From Chloroflexota bacterium (GTDB lineage Bacteria; Chloroflexota; Dehalococcoidia; CAUJGQ01): a DNA stretch of 64,000 nucleotides. The notes below the pieces were generated by a model. It made no database searches and was not told the origin of the DNA. It saw nothing but the letters and a program-made list of their open reading frames with translations. The translations under genes and the position numbers were made by a program. This document shows, one piece after another, positions 38,525 to 47,303 of the stretch. The stretch is from the NCBI GenBank assembly GCA_963170165.1, contig CAUJGQ010000044.1:1-64000 (forward strand), given 5' to 3'. Positions within the stretch are counted from its first letter, which is position 1. Each line of letters begins with the position of its first letter.

Positions 38525-40288
38525 ATGCTGGAAGAGCTTGATATCCGCAATGTCGCTGTCGCTGAGCACGTGCGGATGCGCTTCACGCCCGGCTTCAACG
38601 CCATCACCGGTGAGACCGGCGCGGGCAAGAGCATCATCATCGACGCACTCGGGCTGTTGCTCGGCGCGAGGGCCGACAGCGACACGGTCCGGGCCGGGGC
38701 GGTGGCCGCCAGAGTCGAGGGTATCTTCCGGCTGGAACCCGGGCTCCAGGACGCGCTGGCAGAGACGTTAGCGGAAGCCGGCATTGCACCGGAAGACGGC
38801 ACGCTGATCGTCGCGCGCGAGGTTCCCCGCCAGGGGAGGTCGGTAGCCCGCATCAACGGCCGCGCGGTGGTACAGCAGACGCTGGCCACCATCGGCCGGC
38901 AGCTCGTCGATATCCACGGCCAGACCGATTATCTGTCCTTGCTCCGCCCGGGCGAGCACGCAGGATTCCTGGACCGCTTCGGCGGGCTCGCTGCAGAGCG
39001 CGGCGCGTTCGGCGCACTGGCAGGCGAACTCCGCGACGTACGGACCGCCATCCGCCGGATTGTTGACGACGAGCGCGAGCGCGCCCGCCGCCAGGACCGG
39101 CTGGCATATGAGGTACAGGAGATTGACGACGCCCAGTTGCGCGCCGGCGAGGAAGTCGAACTGCGCGCCGAGCGTCAACTGCTGGCCAGCGCCGAAGACC
39201 TCGCCCGCCTCTCAGACTCCGCCTACACCGCACTCACCGGCGGCGCGCGTGCCGCCTCGGCAGTCGACGCGCTCGGGGTAGCTGCCGAGCACCTTGCCCA
39301 CCTGGCCCGCCTAGACGAGCGGCTGGCGGAGACCGCCACCCTGGCCGAGGCATTGCAGTCGCAGGTCTACGACCTGGCCCGCGAGCTACGCGCCTATCGC
39401 GAGGGAGTGGAGCATAATCCGCGGCGGCTTGGCCAGATCGAGGAACGGCTCACGCTGCTGGCCGGGCTCAAGCGCAAGTACGGCGCGACGGTGGAGGACA
39501 TCATTGCCTACGGCGAACGTGCCCGCGCCGGGCTCGATGACCTGCTCACCGGCGAAGAGCGGTTGCAGCGCCTGCGCGATCGCGAGCGTGTGCTTATTGA
39601 CCAGGCAGGCGCCGCGGCGGAACGGCTGTCTGGCAGGCGCCGCGCGGCCGCAGAGCAGCTGGCTCGGGCCGTCCAGGGTGAGATGGCCGATCTGCGGCTG
39701 GCCGGTGGCCGGTTTGCCGTGGTGCTGGAACGGCGCACCGATGACGATGGCCTGCCGGTGATGCTCTCCGAACGTGAGGAGACCGGCGCTGCTCCGCCCA
39801 TGACCGCTCCGCTGCGGGCCACCTTTGACCGCAGCGGCGTGGACCGCGTCGAGTTCTACGTGACGCTCAATCCAGGCGAACCACTCCGGCCCCTGGCCAA
39901 GGTTGCCAGCGGCGGAGAAACTGCCCGGTTGATGCTGGCGCTGAAGACCGTCCTCGGCAGCAGCGATAGCGTGCCGACGTTGGTGTTCGACGAAGTAGAT
40001 GCCGGCTTGGGCGCCCGCTCCGGCACCGTGGTAGGGGAGAAGCTCGCCGGGCTCAGCGCGCATCACCAGGTGCTGTGCATCACGCATCTGGCGCAGGTTG
40101 CTGCCCGCGCCGAGCATCACCTCGTCGTCGCGAAGCAGGTGGCGGATGGCCGCACGTTTACGGCCGTGCACGAGGCACGCGGCACAGCACGAGCGCGCGA
40201 GCTGGCCGCGATGCTGGGCGGAGAGACGCCGGCGCATCTGGCCGCTGCCGCCGAGCTGCTGGAGTCGCCCGCGCGCCCGCTTGCATGA
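38525..40288 (+). CDS. recN: DNA repair protein RecN
   Basis: 587 residues. Walker A is ITGETGAGKSIIIDAL (about 26-41); the first coiled-coil arm follows about 150-340 and is rich in Arg, Glu and Leu. The C-terminal ATPase half has VASGGETARLMLALK (signature) and TLVFDEVDAGLGARSG (Walker B). This SMC-like protein acts at double-strand breaks. The length matches the family. It ends 52 bases before the small Zn-ribbon ORF. Confidence 0.93.
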   Translation: MLEELDIRNVAVAEHVRMRFTPGFNAITGETGAGKSIIIDALGLLLGARADSDTVRAGAVAARVEGIFRLEPGLQDALAETLAEAGIAPEDGTLIVAREVPRQGRSVARINGRAVVQQTLATIGRQLVDIHGQTDYLSLLRPGEHAGFLDRFGGLAAERGAFGALAGELRDVRTAIRRIVDDERERARRQDRLAYEVQEIDDAQLRAGEEVELRAERQLLASAEDLARLSDSAYTALTGGARAASAVDALGVAAEHLAHLARLDERLAETATLAEALQSQVYDLARELRAYREGVEHNPRRLGQIEERLTLLAGLKRKYGATVEDIIAYGERARAGLDDLLTGEERLQRLRDRERVLIDQAGAAAERLSGRRRAAAEQLARAVQGEMADLRLAGGRFAVVLERRTDDDGLPVMLSEREETGAAPPMTAPLRATFDRSGVDRVEFYVTLNPGEPLRPLAKVASGGETARLMLALKTVLGSSDSVPTLVFDEVDAGLGARSGTVVGEKLAGLSAHHQVLCITHLAQVAARAEHHLVVAKQVADGRTFTAVHEARGTARARELAAMLGGETPAHLAAAAELLESPARPLA

Positions 40289-40340
40289 AGGACGCGGCAT
40301 CTCAATAATGGCGCTACTCGCTTGCGCAGGAGCCCGCGTC

Positions 40341-40508
40341 ATGCATGTGATCCCCCTCCTCACCTGCCCAAAGTGCAGCGCGACCGTGCGACCGGCCCCC
40401 ATCGCCATAGCCCCGGAGGACGGCACACAGGACTTCGGCAACATTCTCAAGCGCTGCCCCCGCTGTCAGGAGTGGTCATGGATGACATTGCAGCCACAGG
40501 AAGCGTAA
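40341..40508 (+). CDS. Small zinc-ribbon protein overlapping the next gene
   Basis: 55 residues (MHVIPLLTCPKCSATVRPAP...CPRCQEWSWMTLQPQEA), not listed separately in the ORF track. AGGAG lies eight bases before the ATG. Two CPxC knuckles spaced by about 30 residues can bind one zinc. Its last 31 bases overlap the start of the following acetyltransferase gene in another frame, which suggests translational coupling. Small ribbons of this kind often bind RNA or proteins. I rate the coding call as likely but unproven. Confidence 0.5.
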   Translation: MHVIPLLTCPKCSATVRPAPIAIAPEDGTQDFGNILKRCPRCQEWSWMTLQPQEA

Positions 40509-41065
40509 CCGCCGCCGGCATCGTCGTCGGCAAGGCCACCGTGGCCGATGTGCCGGACATCCATGCCGTGGTCACCGTCTTCGCCGACCGCGGTGAGATG
40601 CTGCACCGGCCGCTCAACGAGCTGTACGAGAATATCCGCGACTTCTATGTCGCCAAAGATGCGCAGGGTGAGTTCCTCGGCTGTGTCGCACTGCATCTGC
40701 TGTGGGCAGATTTGGCCGAGGTCAAGAGCCTGGCAGTGCGTGAGGAGCGGCAGCTCAAGGGTACCGGCGCAGCCCTGGTGCGCGCCTGTCTGGACGAGGC
40801 CCGCCAGATCGGCCTGCCACGGGTATTCGCGCTCACCTACAAGCCCGGCTTCTTCGAGAAAATGGGCTTCTCCATCGCCAACGTCATGGAGTTTCCGCGC
40901 AAGGTGTGGAACGAGTGCTATCGGTGCCCGAAGTTTCCCTCATGCAACGAGATCGCCGTCGCTATTGATCTGTCTGCTGATGCCGCACCGCGCGCCGCCG
41001 CCGCCGCTCTGCCGGTGCTCAACGGCGTGGCCCCCGCCGTTGACCGACACTCCACCCTTCGCTAG
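40478..41065 (+). CDS. ArgA-like GNAT amino-acid N-acetyltransferase
   Basis: 195 residues from ATG 40478, six bases after AGGAG. The GNAT core has VKSLAVREERQLKGTGAALVRACLDEARQIG (acetyl-CoA loop RQLKGTG), then YKPGFFEKMGFSIANVMEFPRKVWNECYRCPKFPSCNEIAVAID. The KVWxxCxxCxxxxxC stretch is typical of short bacterial N-acetylglutamate synthases, which start arginine synthesis. The N-terminal 25 residues are longer than usual. No arg genes are nearby; a tRNA-Phe follows after 15 bases. Confidence 0.8.
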   Translation: MDDIAATGSVTAAGIVVGKATVADVPDIHAVVTVFADRGEMLHRPLNELYENIRDFYVAKDAQGEFLGCVALHLLWADLAEVKSLAVREERQLKGTGAALVRACLDEARQIGLPRVFALTYKPGFFEKMGFSIANVMEFPRKVWNECYRCPKFPSCNEIAVAIDLSADAAPRAAAAALPVLNGVAPAVDRHSTLR

Positions 41066-41079
41066 GATGAGTGGGCTGC

Positions 41080-41152
41080 GCCTAGGTAGCTCAGTTGGTA
41101 GAGCACGGCACTGAAAATGCCGGTGTCGGCGGTTCGATCCCGTCCCTAGGCA
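41080..41152 (+). tRNA. tRNA-Phe(GAA)
   Basis: The cloverleaf is readable: acceptor stem GCCTAGG/CCTAGGC, D-loop AGCTCAGTTGGTAGAGC, anticodon loop CTGAAAA with anticodon GAA and T-arm GGTTCGATCC. The CCA end is not encoded. It is about 2.3 kb upstream of pheS. Confidence 0.95.
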
Positions 41153-41161
41153 CCCGCTCTC

Positions 41162-41186
41162 GACCCCGGTCCCGCCGGGGTCTTTT
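41162..41186 (+). terminator. Intrinsic terminator after tRNA-Phe
   Basis: An eight-base stem GACCCCGG/CCGGGGTC with a five-base loop, followed by TTTT. Confidence 0.85.
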
Positions 41187-41396
41187 GCTGTCCTCATGCC
41201 GCCCATGTCCGGTGATGTGCCACTGACTCACCGGTTGGTTTCGTTACCATTTCGTACGTTACCTGACAGACTCCTTTCCCCTTCACTGTCAACTTGAGTC
41301 CAGCGTCGTAACTGTTCCGACACTTACACGCTGCCACTGAGGCGGTTGTCGTCAACGACCATCGCCGGACTCTACCGCCAGCAGGAGGGGAACCAC

Positions 41397-43193
41397 ATGC
41401 GCACCAGCCGGCGCACTTTCATGCAAGCCAGCATCGCTGCCGGCATGGCGGCCTTCCTTACGGGCAACGTGCTGCCGCAGCGCATTGAGCAGGCATATGC
41501 GGCCACCAAGCCGCTGGACCAGTGGATTGACCCACTGCCCATCCCACCAGTCGCGACGCCGATCCCCAACGCCGCCTATCCGGGCGCCGACTATTATGTC
41601 ATCCCAATGGCGCAGGGAATGCATAAGTTTCATGCCCAGTTCCCGGCGGTGCCATCGTGGGGTTATGGCGGCGCTGCCTATCTCGGTCCAACCATCGTTG
41701 CCCAGCGGGGGCGGCCGGTGGTGGTCAGGTACGTCAACCGGCTGCCCGCTACCCATCTGTTGCAGAGTTCCGTTGACCCAACGATCGTCCGCGATCCGGA
41801 AGACCCACCGATGCTGATGACACTGCCACCGACCCGCGCCGTGGCGCACCTGCATGGCGGCTTCACGGCGCCGCAGTTCGACGGCCACCCGGATTCCTGG
41901 TTTACCAACAACAGCGTGGCGCGGGCCCGCGGTTCGGCCTACGACAGCCTCCCCGGCGCTGCCGCCAACGAGGCGATCTTCCGCTACACAAATGCCCAGC
42001 CGGCGGCGATGCTGTGGTATCATGACCACGCGATGGGAATCACGCGGCTGAACGTCTACGCCGGCCTGGCCGCTGTCTACCTGCTGCGCGACAGCACCGA
42101 TACCGGCAACCCCAACCGCGGGCTGAACCTCCCGAAGGGCGCCTACGAGGTGCCGCTGGTCATCCAGGACAAGACGTTCAACCTCAACGGCACGCCGTTT
42201 TATCCAACGACCAGCGGCGTGCCGGCGCCGTACCCTCATCCCGCGTGGGTGCCGGAGTTCTTCGGTGACACGCCCGTCGTGAACGGCAAGGCGTACCCAT
42301 ACCTGGCGGTGGAGCCGCGCCGCTACCGCCTACGGCTGCTCAACGGCTCGCAGGCGCGCTTCTACCAGTTGTCGCTGTCAGGCGGCCTGCCGATGTGGGT
42401 GATCGGCACGGAGGGCGGCCTGCTGCCCAAGGCCGTGCAGCTGAAAGCCGCGGTGCTCGCTCCGGGCGAGCGGCTGGACGTGATAGTCGATTTCAGCAAG
42501 ATGGCCGGCGCCAAGGTCACGCTGACCAACTCAGCGGCCGTGCCGTATCCGGGCGGTGGCGCGCAGCCGGCCGGCCCGCGCATCAATCAGATCATGCAGT
42601 TCCGGGTCAGCCTGCCGCTGACCGGCACCGACCTGACTACGTTGCCCGCGCAGTTACCGCTGCCGGCCGTCACCCGGCTCATTCCCGGCCCGGTCAAGCG
42701 GGAGATCGTCCTCAAAGAGACGATGGACGTAGCCACCGGCACACCGTTGCACGTCCGGCTCAATGAACGCTGGTTTGGTGAGCCTGTCGAGGAGATGCCG
42801 CACGCCGGCGATACCGAGACATGGCAGTTCATCAACGTCACCGGCGATGCCCATCCGATGCACCTGCACCTCGTCCAGTTCCAGGTGCTGGACCGCCAGC
42901 CGATCGCCGCCGCTGCCTATAGCACGGCCTATCTGACGTGGGTGGCAGCCGGCCGCGACCCGGCGACCAAGCCGGTGCTTTCCCAGTTCCTGGCCGGCTC
43001 CGCCGTGCCCGCGCCGCCGGAGGAGGCCGGCTGGAAGGATACTGTCCAATCGCTGCCGGGTGAGGTGACGCGGGTGGTGGCCAGATTCGATGTGCCGCCG
43101 TCCACGGCGCTACCGGCGGATTACGTCTACCACTGCCACATCCTCGAGCATGAGGAGAACGAGATGATGCGGCCGTTCCGGGTCATGCCGTAA
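41397..43193 (+). CDS. Multicopper oxidase, Tat-exported (laccase/CotA-like)
   Basis: 598 residues from ATG 41397 after GAGGGG. A twin-arginine signal (RTSRRTFMQASIAAG) directs folded export. Three cupredoxin regions hold the four copper motifs: HLHGG (about 150), WYHDHAMG, HPMHLHL and YHCHILEHEENEMM, so type-1 and trinuclear sites look complete with Met as axial ligand. The HLHGGFTAPQFDGHPDSWF segment resembles CotA-type bilirubin oxidase/laccase. It may oxidise metals or phenolics outside the membrane. Gene and neighbours give no substrate clue. Confidence 0.88.
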   Translation: MRTSRRTFMQASIAAGMAAFLTGNVLPQRIEQAYAATKPLDQWIDPLPIPPVATPIPNAAYPGADYYVIPMAQGMHKFHAQFPAVPSWGYGGAAYLGPTIVAQRGRPVVVRYVNRLPATHLLQSSVDPTIVRDPEDPPMLMTLPPTRAVAHLHGGFTAPQFDGHPDSWFTNNSVARARGSAYDSLPGAAANEAIFRYTNAQPAAMLWYHDHAMGITRLNVYAGLAAVYLLRDSTDTGNPNRGLNLPKGAYEVPLVIQDKTFNLNGTPFYPTTSGVPAPYPHPAWVPEFFGDTPVVNGKAYPYLAVEPRRYRLRLLNGSQARFYQLSLSGGLPMWVIGTEGGLLPKAVQLKAAVLAPGERLDVIVDFSKMAGAKVTLTNSAAVPYPGGGAQPAGPRINQIMQFRVSLPLTGTDLTTLPAQLPLPAVTRLIPGPVKREIVLKETMDVATGTPLHVRLNERWFGEPVEEMPHAGDTETWQFINVTGDAHPMHLHLVQFQVLDRQPIAAAAYSTAYLTWVAAGRDPATKPVLSQFLAGSAVPAPPEEAGWKDTVQSLPGEVTRVVARFDVPPSTALPADYVYHCHILEHEENEMMRPFRVMP

Positions 43194-43248
43194 GACCTCC
43201 GGCCGTGGTGTCCTGGCAGACTGCGGCTCTGGACCACCTGCCCGCTCC

Positions 43249-43305
43249 CTCCCATCTGCGCCGCTGGGGGCCACAGGGGACCCCCAGCGGCGCAGCCGAT
43301 GGGAG
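43249..43305 (+). terminator. Large hairpin after the multicopper oxidase gene
   Basis: A perfect 15-base stem (CTGCGCCGCTGGGGG) with a 10-base loop, extended by CTCCCAT/ATGGGAG after a three-base bulge, begins about 56 bases after the stop. No T-run is present. Confidence 0.6.
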
Positions 43306-43385
43306 GTCCGGCGCGTGACGTGCGGCGCCGGGTGAGAGGATGCGTGCCCGCAGGGTTGTCCCTCCAGCGGCGGCGACGTTGCCCG

Positions 43386-43412
43386 TTGGCCGCATCACAT
43401 CTACGGTATAAT
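43386..43412 (+). promoter_or_regulatory. Putative pheST promoter
   Basis: TTGGCC, 15-base spacer, perfect TATAAT, 70 bases before pheS. The short leader has no room for a T-box; a GC-rich hairpin (GGCCGG...CCGGCC) lies between the -10 and the GGGGGAA ribosome site. Confidence 0.5.
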
Positions 43413-43481
43413 CCTGAGTAGCCAGGCCGGGGCCGTACCGCTCCGGCCCTGTGCAATTGGTCACCGGCATGGGGGAACACG

Positions 43482-44534
43482 ATGACAGTATTGCCGGTAG
43501 CAGAGCTGGAAAACCTCCGCGTGCAGGCCGAGCAGGACCTCGCCCAGGTCACCGACGATGCAGCACTGGAAGCCTGGCGCATCCGCTATCTGAGCCGTGG
43601 CCAGGGCCGCATCACCGCGGCGGTTGAAGCCCTCAGGTCGATTGCAGCGGATCAGCGGCGCGAGTATGGTCAGGCGGTCAACGCGCTCAAACGCGCCGTT
43701 GAGGAGCAGTTCACCGCCCGCCGCGAGGCGCTGGCGCGCCGCCGTATCGAGGACACCGTCCAGCGCGGGCGGATAGACGTCACGCTGCCGGGCCGCCCGA
43801 AGCCGCTTGGCCGGCTGCACCCAACGACCCAGACGCTGCGTGACATGATTGCCGCCTTCCAGGAGCTCGGCTTCAACGTGGCCGAAGGCCCGGAAGTCGA
43901 GTGGGACTGGTACAACTTCTCCAAGTTGCGCATCCCCCCAGATCATCCCGCGCGCGATATGTGGGACACCTTCTGGGTTGACGTGGAGCACGAGGGCGAG
44001 CGGCCAATGTTGCTGCGCACGCACACCTCGCCCAACCAGATCCGTGTGATGGAACGCCAGGAGCCGCCGGTACGGGTGCTGGTTCCCGGCCGCTGCTATC
44101 GGTTCGAGGCGACCGACGCGACGCACGAGTGGATGCTGACACAGGTCGAACTGCTGGCAGTGGATGAAGGCATCTCGCTCGCCGACCTGAAGGGCACGCT
44201 AGACCACTTTGCCAAGCGGATGTTCGGCCCGGACCGTCAGGTGATGCTGCACCACTCGTACTTCCCGTTCGTCGAACCCGGGGTCGAAGTGGCGGTGGAC
44301 TGCTTCCTGTGCCGGGGCGATGGCTGCCGAACGTGCAAGGGATCTGGGTGGATTGAGATTCTTGGCGCGGGCATGGTACACCCCGAAGCGCTCGAAGGCG
44401 TCGGCTATGACTCCCGCCGCTACACCGGCTTCGCCGCCGGTATCGGCGTGGAGCGCATCGCCATGCTCCGCCACGGCATTGATGACATCCGCGAGTTCTA
44501 CCGCAACGACATCCGGTTCCTGGAGCAGTTTTAG
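43482..44534 (+). CDS. pheS: Phenylalanyl-tRNA synthetase alpha subunit
   Basis: 350 residues. An N-terminal coiled coil (about 1-95) precedes the class II catalytic core, with HPTTQTLRDMIAAFQELGFNVAEGPEVE (motif 1 region), GRCYRFEATDATHEW (motif 2) and the C-terminal GIGVERIAMLRHGIDDIREF (motif 3). Four Cys residues in CFLCRGDGCRTCKGSGW form a zinc-knuckle-like insertion seen in some lineages. It charges tRNA-Phe as an alpha2beta2 enzyme with PheT, whose gene follows after 95 bases. Confidence 0.95.
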   Translation: MTVLPVAELENLRVQAEQDLAQVTDDAALEAWRIRYLSRGQGRITAAVEALRSIAADQRREYGQAVNALKRAVEEQFTARREALARRRIEDTVQRGRIDVTLPGRPKPLGRLHPTTQTLRDMIAAFQELGFNVAEGPEVEWDWYNFSKLRIPPDHPARDMWDTFWVDVEHEGERPMLLRTHTSPNQIRVMERQEPPVRVLVPGRCYRFEATDATHEWMLTQVELLAVDEGISLADLKGTLDHFAKRMFGPDRQVMLHHSYFPFVEPGVEVAVDCFLCRGDGCRTCKGSGWIEILGAGMVHPEALEGVGYDSRRYTGFAAGIGVERIAMLRHGIDDIREFYRNDIRFLEQF

Positions 44535-44545
44535 CCGCCGGCCGT

Positions 44546-44587
44546 CAGCGGTCAGCGCCCGCCCGCACGTGCGCTGCCTGACCGCTG
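44546..44587 (+). other. Hairpin between pheS and pheT
   Basis: A 10-base perfect inverted repeat (CAGCGGTCAG) flanks a 22-base loop with an inner CGCACGTGCG palindrome. It lies in the 95-base pheS-pheT spacer and may tune PheT synthesis or mRNA processing. Confidence 0.5.
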
Positions 44588-44629
44588 GGCGGTAAAGGCT
44601 AGCCCGCCAACCCGCTGTGAGGCTTCCCC

Positions 44630-47029
44630 ATGAAAGTGCCGCTGAAGTGGCTGGCCGAGTACGTCCCGCTGACCTTGCCGGTGGAGTCACTGGCACGCAA
44701 GCTCACCCTCGGCGCGGCCGAAGTTGAGGAGATCATCCGCACCGGCGCATGGGACGAGAAGGTGCGCGTTGGGCACGTGCTCCACGTCGAGCCCCACCCC
44801 AACGCCGACCGATTGCGGCTGGTCACCGTCGACCTCGGGGATCGCCGGCAGCGGGTCGTCTGTGGCGCGCCCAACGTCGCCACCGGCCAGCGCATCGCTT
44901 TCGGCGAGGAGGGCGCCCGCCTGATCAGCGGTAAGACCGGCGAGTCGATGGTGCTCAAGGCTGCACCGGTGCGGGGCATCGTATCGGCCGGCATGGTGCT
45001 CTCCGAGCGCGAGCTCGGACTGTCCGAGGCCCACGAGGGGATCCTCGTGCTTCCGCCTGATGCCCCGATTGGCACGCCGCTACGCGACTACCTTGGTGAG
45101 ACCGTCCTTAACATGGCAGCTTGGTCTAACCGGCCGGATCTCTTCTCGATCATCGGCGTCGCGCGCGAGATCGCCGCCCTCACCGGTGCCCACGTGCGCG
45201 AACCGAGCATCGACTACCCCACCTACGGAGCGCCCGCTGATGCCCGCATCCGGGTCACCATCGATGACCCGGAGCTGTGTCCGCGATACACGGCGATGCT
45301 CATCGATCATGTACAGGTTGGACCATCGCCTGCATGGATGCAGGAGCGGCTGGCGGCCGCGGGGATGCGCCCGATCAACAACGTCGTCGACATCACCAAC
45401 TACGTGATGCTGGAGTACGGCCAGCCCCTGCATGCCTTCGATGCCACCAAGATCGGCGGCAATCAGATCGTGGTGCGCCGCGCCCGGCCTGACGAGCGGC
45501 TAACGACGCTGGACGGCGAAGACCGCGAGCTGACGGCCGGCATGCTGGTCATCGCCGATGCCAGCCGCCCGGTCGCGCTGGCCGGCGTCATGGGCGGGCT
45601 GGAGAGTGAGGTGAGCGAGCAGACGGCCAGCGTGCTGCTCGAGTCCGCAACGTTCTACGGCGCGAGCGTGCGCCGAACGGCGGCACGGCTGCGGATGCGC
45701 TCCGAGGCATCAATGCGCTTTGAGAAGGGCCTGCCCCCCGAACTGGCGCCGGTGGCTGCCCGCCGCGCGGTGCAACTGCTGGCGGAGCTGGCGGGCGGAC
45801 AACCCGCGCCAGGCATGGTAGACGCCTACCCCAATCCTCATGCACCGGTGACGTTCATCGCCTCGGCCGAGCGGCTGCACCGGGTGCTCGGCATCGACAT
45901 CCCGGCCGGTCGCGCCCTGGAAGTGCTGCGCGCCCTCGGATTCGAGGTGGAGTGGCAGCCTCCCGACAGCTACGCCGTGTCCGTCCCGTACTGGCGGCCG
46001 GACGTGCGTATCGCCGATGACATCGCCGAAGAACTGATCCGCATCGTCGGTTATGATGACTTGCCCAGCACCACCGTGCATGGTCGCACTCCGCAGGCGA
46101 TCCCCCAGCCCGCACGCGACCTGCGCGAACGGGTCAAGGACATCTTGGTCGAAGCAGGGATGCACGAGATCCAGACCTACGCACTCGTGTCGTTGGAGCA
46201 GCTCCAGCGCGTGCAGCCGGCGGAGGAGCTGGCGCTGACACCGCCACTCCGTGTGGCCAACCCGATGAGCGCAGAGCGCGAGTTGCTGCGCACCTCCTCT
46301 CGTGGGAGCGCGCTGGAGATCCTGGCCCGCAACCTGCGCGTGCAACGCGGCGAGGTGGCCCTGTTCGAGACGTCAGTCACGTACCAGCGGCGTGAAGGCG
46401 ACCTCCCCGAGGAGCGCGAAACCCTCACCGCCGTCATCGGCGGTCGCCGGCTGGACCGCTGGGGACAGCCCTCGGACGAGCCCGTCGACTTCTTCGATGC
46501 CAAGGGCTACGCTGAAGCGCTGTTCGCTCACCTGCACCTGCGTCCGTCCTGGGAAGTGACCGAGGAGCATGGCCTGTTGCCCGGCCGCACCGCCGCTATC
46601 CGTCTGGGTGGACAGGATGTCGGCGTCATCGGCCAGGTGCACCCTGACACCGCCGCGCAGTTCGACATTGACAGCGACTGCCTGTTGTTCGAGGTACGAA
46701 TGGACCTCCTGCTCCAGCATCTGCACACCGGCCGGGACTACCAGCCGTACAGCACGGTGCCCGCCGTTCAGCAGGATCTCGCGGTGATTGTCGATGCGGC
46801 TACGCCCGCCCATGCGGTCCGCGCCGTCATCCTGGCCGGCAAGTTCGTCACCAGCGTCCGGCTGTTCGATGAGTACCGCGGACCCGGCGTGCCAGAGGGC
46901 CGCAAGTCGCTGGCCTTCGCCGTCGCCTTCCAGGACCGCGAGCGCACCCTTACCGAGGATGAAGTCTCGGGTTCGCGCCGCCGCATCATCGCCCGGCTGG
47001 AGCGCGAGTTAGGCGCAGCGCTGCGCTGA
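44630..47029 (+). CDS. pheT: Phenylalanyl-tRNA synthetase beta subunit
   Basis: 799 residues with the standard domain order: N-terminal tRNA-binding EMAP-like domain (about 40-150, HVLHVEPHPNADRLRLVTVDLG), B3/B4 editing domain (about 210-390), B5 domain, a catalytic-like core and the C-terminal FDX-ACB domain (VRLFDEYRGPGVPEGRKSLAFAVAFQ). The protein recognises tRNA and edits mischarged Tyr-tRNA. The ATG start is preceded by GTGAGGC. It ends the pheST operon; the next 274 bases (47030-47303) hold no supported gene. Confidence 0.95.
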   Translation: MKVPLKWLAEYVPLTLPVESLARKLTLGAAEVEEIIRTGAWDEKVRVGHVLHVEPHPNADRLRLVTVDLGDRRQRVVCGAPNVATGQRIAFGEEGARLISGKTGESMVLKAAPVRGIVSAGMVLSERELGLSEAHEGILVLPPDAPIGTPLRDYLGETVLNMAAWSNRPDLFSIIGVAREIAALTGAHVREPSIDYPTYGAPADARIRVTIDDPELCPRYTAMLIDHVQVGPSPAWMQERLAAAGMRPINNVVDITNYVMLEYGQPLHAFDATKIGGNQIVVRRARPDERLTTLDGEDRELTAGMLVIADASRPVALAGVMGGLESEVSEQTASVLLESATFYGASVRRTAARLRMRSEASMRFEKGLPPELAPVAARRAVQLLAELAGGQPAPGMVDAYPNPHAPVTFIASAERLHRVLGIDIPAGRALEVLRALGFEVEWQPPDSYAVSVPYWRPDVRIADDIAEELIRIVGYDDLPSTTVHGRTPQAIPQPARDLRERVKDILVEAGMHEIQTYALVSLEQLQRVQPAEELALTPPLRVANPMSAERELLRTSSRGSALEILARNLRVQRGEVALFETSVTYQRREGDLPEERETLTAVIGGRRLDRWGQPSDEPVDFFDAKGYAEALFAHLHLRPSWEVTEEHGLLPGRTAAIRLGGQDVGVIGQVHPDTAAQFDIDSDCLLFEVRMDLLLQHLHTGRDYQPYSTVPAVQQDLAVIVDAATPAHAVRAVILAGKFVTSVRLFDEYRGPGVPEGRKSLAFAVAFQDRERTLTEDEVSGSRRRIIARLERELGAALR

Positions 47030-47303
47030 GCGACCAGCCTGCCCCTGTCTTGCCCAACGCAGAGCGCGGCTCAGCTACAAGCTGTGACGCGGCTGTTATG
47101 TCGCGCAAAGCGGCCGTGCTGGTACGATCCGGTCACACTGGATGAAGAGGCACGCTCCCGATGCGGACTGGTCAAGCAGGTTGGTCGTGGTTTCCCCGAT
47201 CTCGGCGGCTGGCCGTACGGCGGCTGCTCGGCCGTGGGACGCCTGGCAGGTAGTGACGGCGGCGCCGCCGGCTGACGAACGGGGAGGTGTCGCGCATATG
47301 TGA

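Noticed and set aside
39386-40450. 354-residue minus-strand ORF opposite recN
   Set aside because: Antisense to RecN Walker regions; composition and lack of motifs fit a shadow.
43194-43481. T-box leader before pheS
   Set aside because: Only about 70 bases separate the -10 element and the start codon, and no T-box sequence (AGGGTGGNACCGCG) is seen.
47030-47303. Possible gene (63 residues at 47084) or ncRNA between pheT and the ABC exporter
   Set aside because: The ORF is Arg/Gly-rich with no ribosome site, and no clear promoter-terminator pair or conserved fold is visible.
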